DNA from: an uncultured Clostridia bacterium
Lineage (GTDB): Bacteria > Bacillota > Clostridia > TANB77 > CAG-508
Assembly (NCBI GenBank): GCA_944386755.1
Contig: CALXCF010000002.1
Span: 72,587 to 107,331, forward strand
Direction of reading: 5' to 3'
Length of the DNA: 34,745 nucleotides
Shown here: piece by piece, positions 25,963 through 33,716 of the stretch
Layout of the letters: the number at the start of each line of letters is the position of its first letter
Position numbering within the stretch: position 1 is the stretch's first letter
Notes under the pieces: model-generated
Told to the model about the DNA's origin: nothing
Seen by the model: the letters and a program-made list of their open reading frames with translations, nothing else
Databases searched by the model: none
Position numbers and translations under genes: made by a program

Positions 25963-27477
25963 TTATAGCTCTACTTTCTCTAAATCCTTTAAAGCAGGAT
26001 TATATATATTTTTACCAGTATAATCAAATCTGGAACCATGACATGGGCAATCCCAAGTCTTATCAGCATCATTCCAATTCAAAATACAACCTAAATGAGT
26101 ACAAACTGGTTTTACTCCAAACATCTTTCCTTCAATATCTTTATATATTCCAACCTTTTCTCCATTAAATTCAATTATTTGTCCAGTTTCTTGCTTTATA
26201 TCACCAAGACTTATCTCATCATTTAGCACTTTTTCAGGCTTTTCAATTCGTTCTGCAACAAGTGATTTTACTGTTTGACTAACCATATTTTTAACTTCAT
26301 CTTTATTTACTATTGGATTTAAACGTGTTGCTTCAAAAACTTCACTATATTCATTTTCTTTTCCAATAATTTTATCAGTAACAATTCTAGCTGCAACATT
26401 TGAAGAAGTCATTCCCCACTTATTAAATCCTGTTCCAACATACATATTAGGCAAAGTATTAGAAAACTCACCTATATATGGAATTTTATCTAAAGTTATA
26501 CAATCTCTTGTACTCCATCGATATTTTATTTCACAATCTGGATACCACTGTTTTGCTTTTTCTTCTAATAATCCATAACTATCTTTATAACTTATATTTT
26601 CTCCAGTTTTATGGTCTCCTCCACCTAGCAAGAGAATTTCTTTATCTCCATCTTTAGCTGTTCTAAAAGAGTAAATTGGAGATTGTATATTTATATACAT
26701 GCCATCAAAAAGCTCTGATTTTGTATCTATTCCAATAACATAAGATGAACTTTGGTACATCTTTGCAAAATATACTCCAGGAAAATTTATAAATGGATAA
26801 TGGCTTGCAAGTACAACATATTTTGCTTTTACCATATTACCTTCTGTATAACATATATAACTATCGTCATCTCTTTTAATATCATAACATGTTGTATTTT
26901 CAAATATTTTTCCCTTAGCATCTATAATCTGTTTAACTAAGCCATCTATATATTTAATAGGATTAAATTGTGCTTGATTTTTAAACTCAACACTTGAAAC
27001 AATTTCAAAAGGTAATGGTGCTTCTTCTATTTTTGAAGCTTCAATATCCAATTCTTTTAATGCTTGTAATTCTTCATTTATCTTATCAGATTCTGATTTA
27101 TTTGTTGTATAAACACAACTATTTTGCCTTTCGAAATCACAAACTATTTGATTTTGAGTAATTATCTTTTCAATTTCTTGTATAGATTTTTGATTTGCTA
27201 AATAATATTTTCTTGCAAATTCTTTTCCATATTGTTTTAATAAATAATGATAAATTAAACCATGTTGGCTTGTAATTTTGGCAGTTGTATGTCCTGTAAC
27301 TCTATTGGCAATTTTATCTCTTTCAAGTATTGTTACATTATATCCTTTTTGTGTTAAATAATATGCAGTGCTAATTCCAAAAATCCCAGCTCCTATTATA
27401 CATACTTGAGTTTCTAAGTCCTTTTCTAATTTAGGAAATTCTTCTTTTGTTTTTTCATTTAACCATAATGAATTCAT
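25963..27477 (-). CDS. FAD-dependent oxidoreductase with C-terminal Rieske domain
   Basis: A 504-aa protein. The N-terminal DAO-type FAD domain starts with QVCIIGAGIFGISTAYYL (dinucleotide fold) and ERDKIANRVTGHTTAK; a later block VGTGFNKWGMTSS closes the FAD site. The C-terminal Rieske domain has CTHLGC and CPCHGS, the four ligands (Cys-His, Cys-His) of a 2Fe-2S cluster. The substrate is unknown; such proteins are annotated as glycine/D-amino-acid oxidases, without proof here. The start ATG has AAGGTGAG upstream. The tandem RNA element lies just upstream of its start. Confidence 0.92.
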   Translation of the reverse strand: MNSLWLNEKTKEEFPKLEKDLETQVCIIGAGIFGISTAYYLTQKGYNVTILERDKIANRVTGHTTAKITSQHGLIYHYLLKQYGKEFARKYYLANQKSIQEIEKIITQNQIVCDFERQNSCVYTTNKSESDKINEELQALKELDIEASKIEEAPLPFEIVSSVEFKNQAQFNPIKYIDGLVKQIIDAKGKIFENTTCYDIKRDDDSYICYTEGNMVKAKYVVLASHYPFINFPGVYFAKMYQSSSYVIGIDTKSELFDGMYINIQSPIYSFRTAKDGDKEILLLGGGDHKTGENISYKDSYGLLEEKAKQWYPDCEIKYRWSTRDCITLDKIPYIGEFSNTLPNMYVGTGFNKWGMTSSNVAARIVTDKIIGKENEYSEVFEATRLNPIVNKDEVKNMVSQTVKSLVAERIEKPEKVLNDEISLGDIKQETGQIIEFNGEKVGIYKDIEGKMFGVKPVCTHLGCILNWNDADKTWDCPCHGSRFDYTGKNIYNPALKDLEKVEL

Positions 27478-27537
27478 ATTTTTCTCACCTTCTTAAATTA
27501 TATTATTACATAAATTTTAATTTTCTATACAAAAAAA

Positions 27538-27626
27538 GAATTGATGTAACAGTAAATCTAAGTAAGATTCCATTATCTCGGTAAATGCTATATAATAGCA
27601 TAATCTCTTAGTAATTACATCAATTC
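27538..27626 (+). ncRNA. Structured RNA element, copy 1
   Basis: P1: GAATTGATGTAA (27538-27549) with TTACATCAATTC (27615-27626). Conserved CAGTAA at 27550. P2: CTAA with TTAG. P3: AGATT (27565-27569) with AATCT (27602-27606). Conserved CCATTATCTCGGTAA (27570-27584). P4: ATGCTAT with ATAGCAT, 3-nt loop. TATACA (27526-27531) lies 7 nt before P1 as a possible -10, without a clear -35. No terminator T-run follows on the plus strand; on the minus strand the element would end in a T run. Plus is favoured because copy 2 has a G-U pair only on that strand. Confidence 0.6.
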
Positions 27627-27663
27627 AATTTACAGTAAATGTTAAATTTCTTAGTCATTTCTA

Positions 27664-27692
27664 TTGACTTTTCATTCCGAAAATGTTAAAAT
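27664..27692 (+). promoter_or_regulatory. Promoter of the second RNA copy
   Basis: TTGACT (27664-27669), a 17-nt spacer and TAAAAT (27687-27692). The predicted start falls at 27697-27699, exactly at the first helix of copy 2. Confidence 0.7.
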
Positions 27693-27696
27693 GAAT

Positions 27697-27786
27697 ATAG
27701 TTAAACAGTAAGTCCTTTCTGTATGCCATAATCTAGGTAAGTGCTATGTGTTAGCATCATACTTAAGGCCATTTAACTATTTTTTA
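27697..27786 (+). ncRNA. Structured RNA element, copy 2
   Basis: The same architecture as copy 1, 156 nt downstream, with different helix sequences. P1: ATAGTTAAA (27697-27705) with TTTAACTAT (27772-27780). CAGTAA at 27706. P2: CCTT with AAGG. P3: GTATG (27721-27725) with CATAC (27758-27762). CCATAATCTAGGTAA at 27726. P4: GTGCTA with TAGCAT, including a G-U pair. P1 is followed by a T run, and a strong terminator comes at 27793. No known RNA class was recognised. Confidence 0.7.
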
Positions 27787-27792
27787 TTTCAA

Positions 27793-27820
27793 CACCACTT
27801 TTAAGTGGTATTTTTTATTT
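27793..27820 (+). terminator. Plus-strand terminator after the RNA copies
   Basis: ACCACTT (27794-27800) with AAGTGGT (27803-27809), then A and six T. The T run is on the plus strand only, so it ends a plus-strand transcript that faces the end of rho. Confidence 0.75.
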
Positions 27821-27831
27821 TTCAATCAAAA

Positions 27832-29226
27832 CTATTTAAATCTTCTCAAATAATTATCCATCTTATCAACAAACTCTTCATTATTTTTAGTTTGAGTCAT
27901 TTGACTAATAACTTGTTCAGTAACATCTGCAACCGGTAAGCTATTCATAGCTTTTCTTAAAGCAAATACTGTTTCTCTTTCTTTTGGTGTTAGCAATAAA
28001 TCTTCTCTTCTAGTTCCAGATTTATTAATATCAATAGCTGGGAATATTCTTCTTTCTGATAATTTTCTATCTAAGTGAACTTCCATATTACCAGTACCTT
28101 TAAATTCTTCAAATATAACATCATCCATTCTACTTCCTGTATCAATTAAAGCTGTTGCTAAAATTGTTAAACTTCCACCAAATTCAATGTTTCTAGCAGC
28201 TCCGAAGAATTTTTTAGGTTTATGCAATGCTGCAGGATCAATACCTCCTGATAAAGTTCTTCCTGATGATGGAATAACCAAGTTATATGCTCTTGTTAGT
28301 CTTGTTATACTATCTAATAATATTACAACATCTTTTCCTTGCTCTATTAATCTTTTAGCTCTTTCTAATACCATTTCTGCAACTTTTACATGGTGTTCTG
28401 GTAATTCATCAAATGTAGAATGTATAACTTGTCCTTTTATTGAACGTTTCATATCTGTTACTTCTTCTGGTCTTTCATCTATTAATAATACTATTAATTC
28501 AACTTCTGGATTATTTGTACTAATTGCATTTGCAACTTTTTTTAATAATGTTGTTTTTCCTACCTTTGGTGGAGCAACAATCATACCTCTTTGTCCTTTT
28601 CCTATTGGACACATTAAATCTATAATTCTTGTTGCAATTTCATTTGATGTTGTTTCTAATTTTAGTCTTTCATTTGGATATATTGGTGTCAATTCATCAA
28701 ATCTTTTTCTTTTCATTGCTTTTTCTGGATGTTCACCATTTACTTCTCCAACAAAAATTAAAGATGGGAATTTTTCTCCTTCACGAAATCTAGAGATACC
28801 TTTAATTACATCTCCCGTATCTAGCCTAAATCTTCTAATTTGTACCATAGATATGTATACATCTTTTTCACTTGATAAGAAGTTTTCACCTCTTAAAAAT
28901 CCATATCCGTCAGGTAAAATATCCAAAATTCCTTCTACTATTTCGTCACCTTCATTTGTTAATTTATAATCAACAATTGGTTCTCCATTTTCATCATATT
29001 GTCTTTCATGCTTATTTTCATCATCTTCATAATCATTAGTTGTAGTATTATATTTTTCTTCTTTCTTTTCATTCTTAACTTCATCTTGCTTAGTATCTTC
29101 AAAATTAATTACTTGCTCTAATACAGTAATTAATTCATCCTTTTTTAATTTTGAAATATTTTTTATATTATTCTTTTTAGCTAATTCTTTTAATTCTGTT
29201 AATGTTAAATCTTCTAATTTTGACAT
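27832..29226 (-). CDS. rho: Transcription termination factor Rho
   Basis: A 464-aa RNA helicase that stops transcription. Order: N-terminal Rho_N helix-extension ([16 protein letters not shown]), an acidic, low-complexity insert at residues about 45-85, the cold-shock-like RNA-binding domain ([17 protein letters not shown]), and the ATPase with Walker [10 protein letters not shown], Walker [12 protein letters not shown] and the Q-loop region [21 protein letters not shown]. The start ATG has TAGGAGGA upstream. It follows divIC on the same strand after an intrinsic terminator. Confidence 0.97.
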   Translation of the reverse strand: MSKLEDLTLTELKELAKKNNIKNISKLKKDELITVLEQVINFEDTKQDEVKNEKKEEKYNTTTNDYEDDENKHERQYDENGEPIVDYKLTNEGDEIVEGILDILPDGYGFLRGENFLSSEKDVYISMVQIRRFRLDTGDVIKGISRFREGEKFPSLIFVGEVNGEHPEKAMKRKRFDELTPIYPNERLKLETTSNEIATRIIDLMCPIGKGQRGMIVAPPKVGKTTLLKKVANAISTNNPEVELIVLLIDERPEEVTDMKRSIKGQVIHSTFDELPEHHVKVAEMVLERAKRLIEQGKDVVILLDSITRLTRAYNLVIPSSGRTLSGGIDPAALHKPKKFFGAARNIEFGGSLTILATALIDTGSRMDDVIFEEFKGTGNMEVHLDRKLSERRIFPAIDINKSGTRREDLLLTPKERETVFALRKAMNSLPVADVTEQVISQMTQTKNNEEFVDKMDNYLRRFK

Positions 29227-29355
29227 ACTATCCTCCTATATTTTATTTTTTATTTTAATTATATTAAATTTTGAAATTTTATTGGGAATTTGTAACGAAA
29301 TAATATAACAATATTATTATAACACATATTTTTAAAAAAAGAAACAATTTTTACC

Positions 29356-29384
29356 AAAAAAAGGAAAATAATCTAAAAAGATTA
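29356..29384 (-). terminator. Terminator of divIC
   Basis: TAATCT (29369-29374) with AGATTA (29379-29384); on the minus strand it is followed by TTTTCC and seven T. The divIC stop codon is inside the stem. Confidence 0.6.
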
Positions 29385-29654
29385 CATTCCTTGATTAATA
29401 TATACTCTTTCATTAGGGTAATACATATCTAGCATATCTCTAGCAGTTTGTTCAATAAATTCTAGAGAATCAACATTATCTTTTTGATTTGTTAACTCTT
29501 CTTTTTCTTCTTCTGCCTCTGCAATTTTTGTATTTAATTCTTCACTATTTCTGCTATATTGATTTAATGTTTTTTGCTGATTTATTAAAGTAAATATAAA
29601 ATAAATAGCTATCAATAAAATAATTAATCTTTTTAATAATTTTTTCTTTTTCAT
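29382..29654 (-). CDS. divIC: Cell division protein DivIC/FtsB
   Basis: A 90-aa septal protein of the DivIC/FtsB type: basic start, one transmembrane helix (about residues 8-24), a coiled coil through QYSRNSEELNTKIAEAEEE, and the family ending EFIEQTARDMLDMYYPNERVY. It bridges the divisome with FtsL/DivIB in related bacteria. Its neighbours yabQ and yabP give the same order as in Bacillus (yabP-yabQ-divIC), which supports the call. Confidence 0.88.
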   Translation of the reverse strand: MKKKKLLKRLIILLIAIYFIFTLINQQKTLNQYSRNSEELNTKIAEAEEEKEELTNQKDNVDSLEFIEQTARDMLDMYYPNERVYINQGM

Positions 29655-29789
29655 AAGTAATATATCTCCAAATTTACGAATTTCCTATAAATATATTATT
29701 CTACTTTTTTCTCTTAAATCCTTCTAATATTTTAAATTTTTTAGAAATTTATAAAATTTCTTGTTTTTTATTGTAAAAACAAGAAAAGT

Positions 29790-30302
29790 TCATCTTGAAA
29801 GATGTTTTTCTTTGTTTAAACTAAGATTTTTTTGTAGATTTTTAATAAAATTTTCTTTTTTAGAATTTAGATTATTTCCTGATTTAATAATTAATTTTTT
29901 AACAAAACTTAAAGGTTTGTATAAAATTCTTTTTACAAATTTATATATCCATTTAAATGGTGTAATTATAATATTAAAGATTTTTTGAATTATATTTTTT
30001 ATAAAATTGATTATTGTAACATTAATCTTTATAACATATGAGCTTACTAATGTCATGTAGAAAATCACACCTATTAATATTGCAATAAACATGAATATTC
30101 GGATTTCTCCATTATTAAATGTAAAGGTACTATATAAAATAATAAAACCTGTCAAAAGCCAAAATAATATATCTTGAAAATATGTAATTATATCTTTTGT
30201 TTTGATAGTTTTTCTAAGAATTCTAAAGAAATCAAATAAAACTCCAATGATGATTCCATTAATAATGAAAATCAGAAATAGATACGCTTGATTAGTAACC
30301 AC
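29790..30302 (-). CDS. yabQ: Spore cortex biosynthesis protein YabQ
   Basis: A 170-aa membrane protein with about four hydrophobic helices between residues 5 and 110, the signature GVLFDFFRILRKTIK and QDILFWLLTG, and a basic C-terminal tail rich in Lys and Phe. YabQ is needed for the spore cortex and is made in the mother cell in Bacillus. It starts with GTG at 30302, 5 nt after AAGGAGG; no in-frame ATG fits. It sits between yabP and divIC. Confidence 0.87.
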   Translation of the reverse strand: MVTNQAYLFLIFIINGIIIGVLFDFFRILRKTIKTKDIITYFQDILFWLLTGFIILYSTFTFNNGEIRIFMFIAILIGVIFYMTLVSSYVIKINVTIINFIKNIIQKIFNIIITPFKWIYKFVKRILYKPLSFVKKLIIKSGNNLNSKKENFIKNLQKNLSLNKEKHLSR

Positions 30303-30353
30303 ATTTGCCTCCTTGTTATTTAGTTATAAAATGCAAACCTAACACTAATTTTC

Positions 30354-30653
30354 TTATTTAAATATTTTATTTAATATACTTCCACCTTTATTTTTATCGA
30401 TTTCCTTATCACTATATGCTAAATATGATATATCCCCTTCAACTATTACTTCTGAAGTATCAATGCTTAATTTATTAATTCTAATATTCTCTCCTTTTAC
30501 TGTTAAAAGACCTAGCTCTGTTTCTACCATAACTACTTGGTCATCAAAGCTAAGTACATCTATAACTCCTGATATGCTTAGCTTTCCTCTATTTTCTAAA
30601 ATTAAGTTTTGTATTACTCCTGTAGCTGTTTGTTTTCTTTCATCTATGGTCAT
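30354..30653 (-). CDS. yabP: Sporulation protein YabP
   Basis: A 99-aa protein of the YabP/YqfC family: KLSISGVIDVLSFDDQVV, TELGLLTVKGENIRINKLSID and VEGDISYLAY. It belongs to the sigma-E-dependent mother-cell genes for the spore coat and cortex in Bacillus. The start ATG has GGGGG upstream. I saw no convincing sigma-E promoter. yabQ follows 51 nt downstream, probably in one operon with divIC. Confidence 0.88.
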   Translation of the reverse strand: MTIDERKQTATGVIQNLILENRGKLSISGVIDVLSFDDQVVMVETELGLLTVKGENIRINKLSIDTSEVIVEGDISYLAYSDKEIDKNKGGSILNKIFK

Positions 30654-30748
30654 AATAAAACCCCCTATTTATTATTGCTCTATGCAATTCTAACATTTTA
30701 ATTTTCCTGCTATTTATATGTATTCAGAGTTTGTCTTTTTTAGAACTG

Positions 30749-30777
30749 AAAAAAAGAAAGTTGTGTTAACAACTTTC
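30749..30777 (-). terminator. Terminator of the AAA-ATPase/nuclease-fold gene
   Basis: GAAAGTTG (30756-30763) with CAACTTTC (30770-30777); on the minus strand the stem is followed by a run of seven T. The position fits the end of the gene at 30803 and isolates it from yabP. Confidence 0.75.
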
Positions 30778-30802
30778 AAAATTTACAATTTGGACACAAT
30801 AC

Positions 30803-32473
30803 TTAATATATCTCCATTTTTACCTCTTTGCCCTTAAAAGCATATACCATTTTTGTTATATTGGTAAATCCTCTTTCTCTTAAGTTTTGCTCATATCCTT
30901 TTTCTTCTATTTGCTTTTTTGCATTTTCTATTGCTTCCTCTATCGTTTTTTCTTTATTTTCTTTGTATACTTTAAATTCCATTATAAAGCTATTTCCATT
31001 TTTATCTTTTGGTTCTAACATGATGTCATATCTTCCTATTCCGGATTCTCTATTTGAATTTACATAGTAACTATCTTTCAATCCTACTAACATTCCTAAT
31101 ACAAATGCATGATAAAAGTTCTCTGCTGTATTTTCTCCTACGTCCATATAACTAAACATTTCTCTTACCAATATTTTAAATTTTTCTTCATATTCTTCTA
31201 AATTTAATGTTACTAAATCTTTTAATATACTTTTTAAGTCATTTCCTATTACTTTATTTCTAAACCAATCATCTATTATTTGTGAAAATAGTAATTTTAT
31301 TTCATAATTTGGAAGTTTTACTTTGTATATTCCTTCTGATATATTTACTGTTTCTACAACTTTTAAATATCCTGTTCCCAACATTAATCCCCATATGTTA
31401 TTTTCATTGTTCTCTATTCCTACTATTACTGTTTCTAAGTCTATTTTTACCTCTATTGCTTCATCTTTTAATAGCCTCTCTATCTTTTCTTTTACTGTTT
31501 CTGAATTTTTTAATATTAATTTTATTAAATCATTTGAACTTGTATTTACCCAATATGGCATTAGTTCCTTTTTGTTCAAATAATTTATTATACTCCATGG
31601 ATTATATATTCCTTCTATATCTCCTATCTTGTATCCATCATACCATCTTTTTATTTCTTCCTTATCATCTTGCACTTTAAAATCTTTTATTACCTTGTCC
31701 ATTTCTTCTTCTGTTATTCCAAAGTCATCTGCAAATTCATTATCCAATACTGTATATACATCGAAATTATTTGCTCCACTAAATATGCTTTCTTTTGCTA
31801 CTCTACTTACTCCTGTTATTACTGTTTTTTCTAAGTATGGATTATCTTTAAATGTTACTCCATAAAAGGTTTTGAAAAATTTTACTGCTTCATCATAATA
31901 TCCTTCTACATATGCATTCTGCAAAGGCACGTCATATTCATCTAATAATAACATTACTGGCCTGTTATAATACTGATTCATTATTTTTGATAGCATTTTT
32001 AGTGAATTTAATAAATCTACATCTGTTGCGTTAGCTGATAGTATTTTATTAAATATCGTTCTTTCTCCTTCTGACATCTCTCCTTCTAATAATTCCCTAT
32101 GTTCATAAAATAATTCCATCATTATACTCTTTAATTGCATTATCATCATTTCATATGTCATTAATCCTGCATCTTTTAGAGTTAGATAAATTACTGGATA
32201 TGCTCCTAATTTTGATGTATATTTTTCTTCTTGTTCCATTATTTTTAGTCCATTAAATAATTCTCTATTATCTTTTTGTCTACAATCAAAATAATATTTT
32301 AACATGCTCATATTTAATGTTTTTCCAAATCTACGTGGTCTTGTTACTAATACTACTTTACTACTATTATCTATCATATCTTTTATATACATCGTCTTAT
32401 CTATATAGTAATAGTTTTTTATTCTTAAACTTTTGAAATCACTTTCACCTATTCCTATACCATTACTTACCAT
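30803..32473 (-). CDS. AAA-like ATPase with PD-(D/E)xK-type nuclease domain
   Basis: A 556-aa protein of the AAA_ATPase_like plus nuclease-fold (PF09820/PF08011) type. GIGIGESDFKSLR and YYYIDKTMYIKDMID are the usual opening, VTRPRRFGKTLNMSML the Walker A, and VMLLLDEYDVPLQNA the Walker B. The C-terminus has GRYDIMLEP and SFIMEFKVYKE, the acidic and E-x-K residues of a PD-(D/E)xK fold. These genes are common, multi-copy and of unsettled function in gut Firmicutes; mobility or defence roles are unproven. The start is ATG 32473, after AAAGGAAG; the TTG at 32491 precedes that site. Confidence 0.9.
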   Translation of the reverse strand: MVSNGIGIGESDFKSLRIKNYYYIDKTMYIKDMIDNSSKVVLVTRPRRFGKTLNMSMLKYYFDCRQKDNRELFNGLKIMEQEEKYTSKLGAYPVIYLTLKDAGLMTYEMMIMQLKSIMMELFYEHRELLEGEMSEGERTIFNKILSANATDVDLLNSLKMLSKIMNQYYNRPVMLLLDEYDVPLQNAYVEGYYDEAVKFFKTFYGVTFKDNPYLEKTVITGVSRVAKESIFSGANNFDVYTVLDNEFADDFGITEEEMDKVIKDFKVQDDKEEIKRWYDGYKIGDIEGIYNPWSIINYLNKKELMPYWVNTSSNDLIKLILKNSETVKEKIERLLKDEAIEVKIDLETVIVGIENNENNIWGLMLGTGYLKVVETVNISEGIYKVKLPNYEIKLLFSQIIDDWFRNKVIGNDLKSILKDLVTLNLEEYEEKFKILVREMFSYMDVGENTAENFYHAFVLGMLVGLKDSYYVNSNRESGIGRYDIMLEPKDKNGNSFIMEFKVYKENKEKTIEEAIENAKKQIEEKGYEQNLRERGFTNITKMVYAFKGKEVKMEIY

Positions 32474-32525
32474 TTTTGAACTTCCTTTCAATCAAATTTC
32501 ACATCTATATTTTACTATACTAAAG

Positions 32526-32556
32526 AAAAAATAGCAATGATTCCTTGCTATTTTTA
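32526..32556 (-). terminator. Terminator of the SUMF1-like gene
   Basis: AAAAATAGCAA with TTGCTATTTTT, 11 bp, T runs on both sides. It lies between the SUMF1-like gene and the AAA gene on the same strand. Confidence 0.75.
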
Positions 32557-32584
32557 TATAGTTAACTTTAAACTATTATGCCCG

Positions 32585-33697
32585 TTATTTTATATATAAC
32601 TGCAATCGACTACCTACATTATTATGATTTAAATCATTAGAAGTAACAGAGTTACTTCTAAAACTAACGGGGTGTTTATTTCCAGAATGTGCTAATGCAA
32701 ATGAACCTCCACGCATTGTTCTATATTCAGAAGGTGCAGCTTCAAGTGTCCATTCAAAAAGATTTCCTGCTAAATCATATATATTATTTATTTTATAATT
32801 TTCATTACTTCCTGTTGCAATAATACTTCCTGTACCATAATTTCCTTTTTGACTTGAATCCACTACATAATTTCTTACCTCTTCTTTAGAAGATTTTTGA
32901 AACCATTTTAAAGTTTCATCCCACTCACATCCCCATATCATGCTACTTACAACGCTATCATTTTTATTGTTTGGATATAGTTCTTTTTGCATTCTATACA
33001 TAGTATACCAATTAACACCACTATTTATACTTTTATCTCCTTCTCCTTTTTTGCTTACTACTTTTTCACTATTAAATCCCCCAGTTTCGTATCTACCAAT
33101 ATAAAAACCATTATAATTTTCTATACTCACTATCAATTGTCTAAATTCATTTTGTAATAACTCTTTAAAATCTTCTATTGTTGAATTTTCCGACAACCCT
33201 GCTTCAATAAGCATAGCTGTATCATCATCACACCACCCGTTTGAACCTACTACATCAGGTTCTCTATAGCTTTCTGTTCCATATTCAGTTATCTTACCAC
33301 TTGTAGATTCACTCAAAAATTCATACAATTGTCCAACTTGCTGACCATCATAAGTCCAGAACATTTCTTCGAAATTTTTTACTGGCACCCATACAAATTC
33401 ATTTCCATTCTTATCTATTACAACTAACCCATCTTCTATTATATTTTCACCTTCTACTTGTGACACTGCAAATCCTGCTGGTATTGTTGCAGTATCATCA
33501 TTTTTATCAGTGTATAACCAATTCTCTAAATTTGTTGCAGCTTCTAATGCTGTTAATCTCCTTGATTCATCATCTTCTGCTTCTTCTGTTTGATTCTTAG
33601 CTTCTTGTGCTCTTGTTAATATTCCATTCTCTCCAGTCAAAGTCGCAATACTTACTCCTGCAAGTATTAGCAACACTATAATAGTAATAATATTCCG
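32585..33697 (-). pseudogene. Pilin-like/SUMF1-domain gene, 5' end cut off
   Basis: The readable frame gives IITIIVLLILAGVSIATLTG, the hydrophobic stretch typical of pseudopilin-like N-termini, then a linker and a formylglycine-generating-like domain with FVWVPV, GFYIGRYETGG, YDLAGNLFEWT and MRGGSFALAHSG. The basic start and glycine motif before that stretch (normally MKxxKGITLIALV) are absent: an in-frame TAA stands at 33698 and no ribosome site is seen. Translation from GTG 33676 seems unlikely. The recombinase gene ends 20 nt away, so the 5' end was probably separated by element insertion. SUMF1-like catalysis is not certain. Confidence 0.8.
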
Positions 33698-33716
33698 TTA
33701 TGACTATTTTTAATAT

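Noticed and set aside
28187..28969. 260-codon plus-strand ORF over rho
   Set aside because: Long only because of the codon bias of rho on the other strand; the rho motifs are unmistakable.
31282..31865. Plus-strand hydrophobic ORFs across the AAA-ATPase/nuclease gene
   Set aside because: Shadows of the minus-strand gene, without initiation signals.
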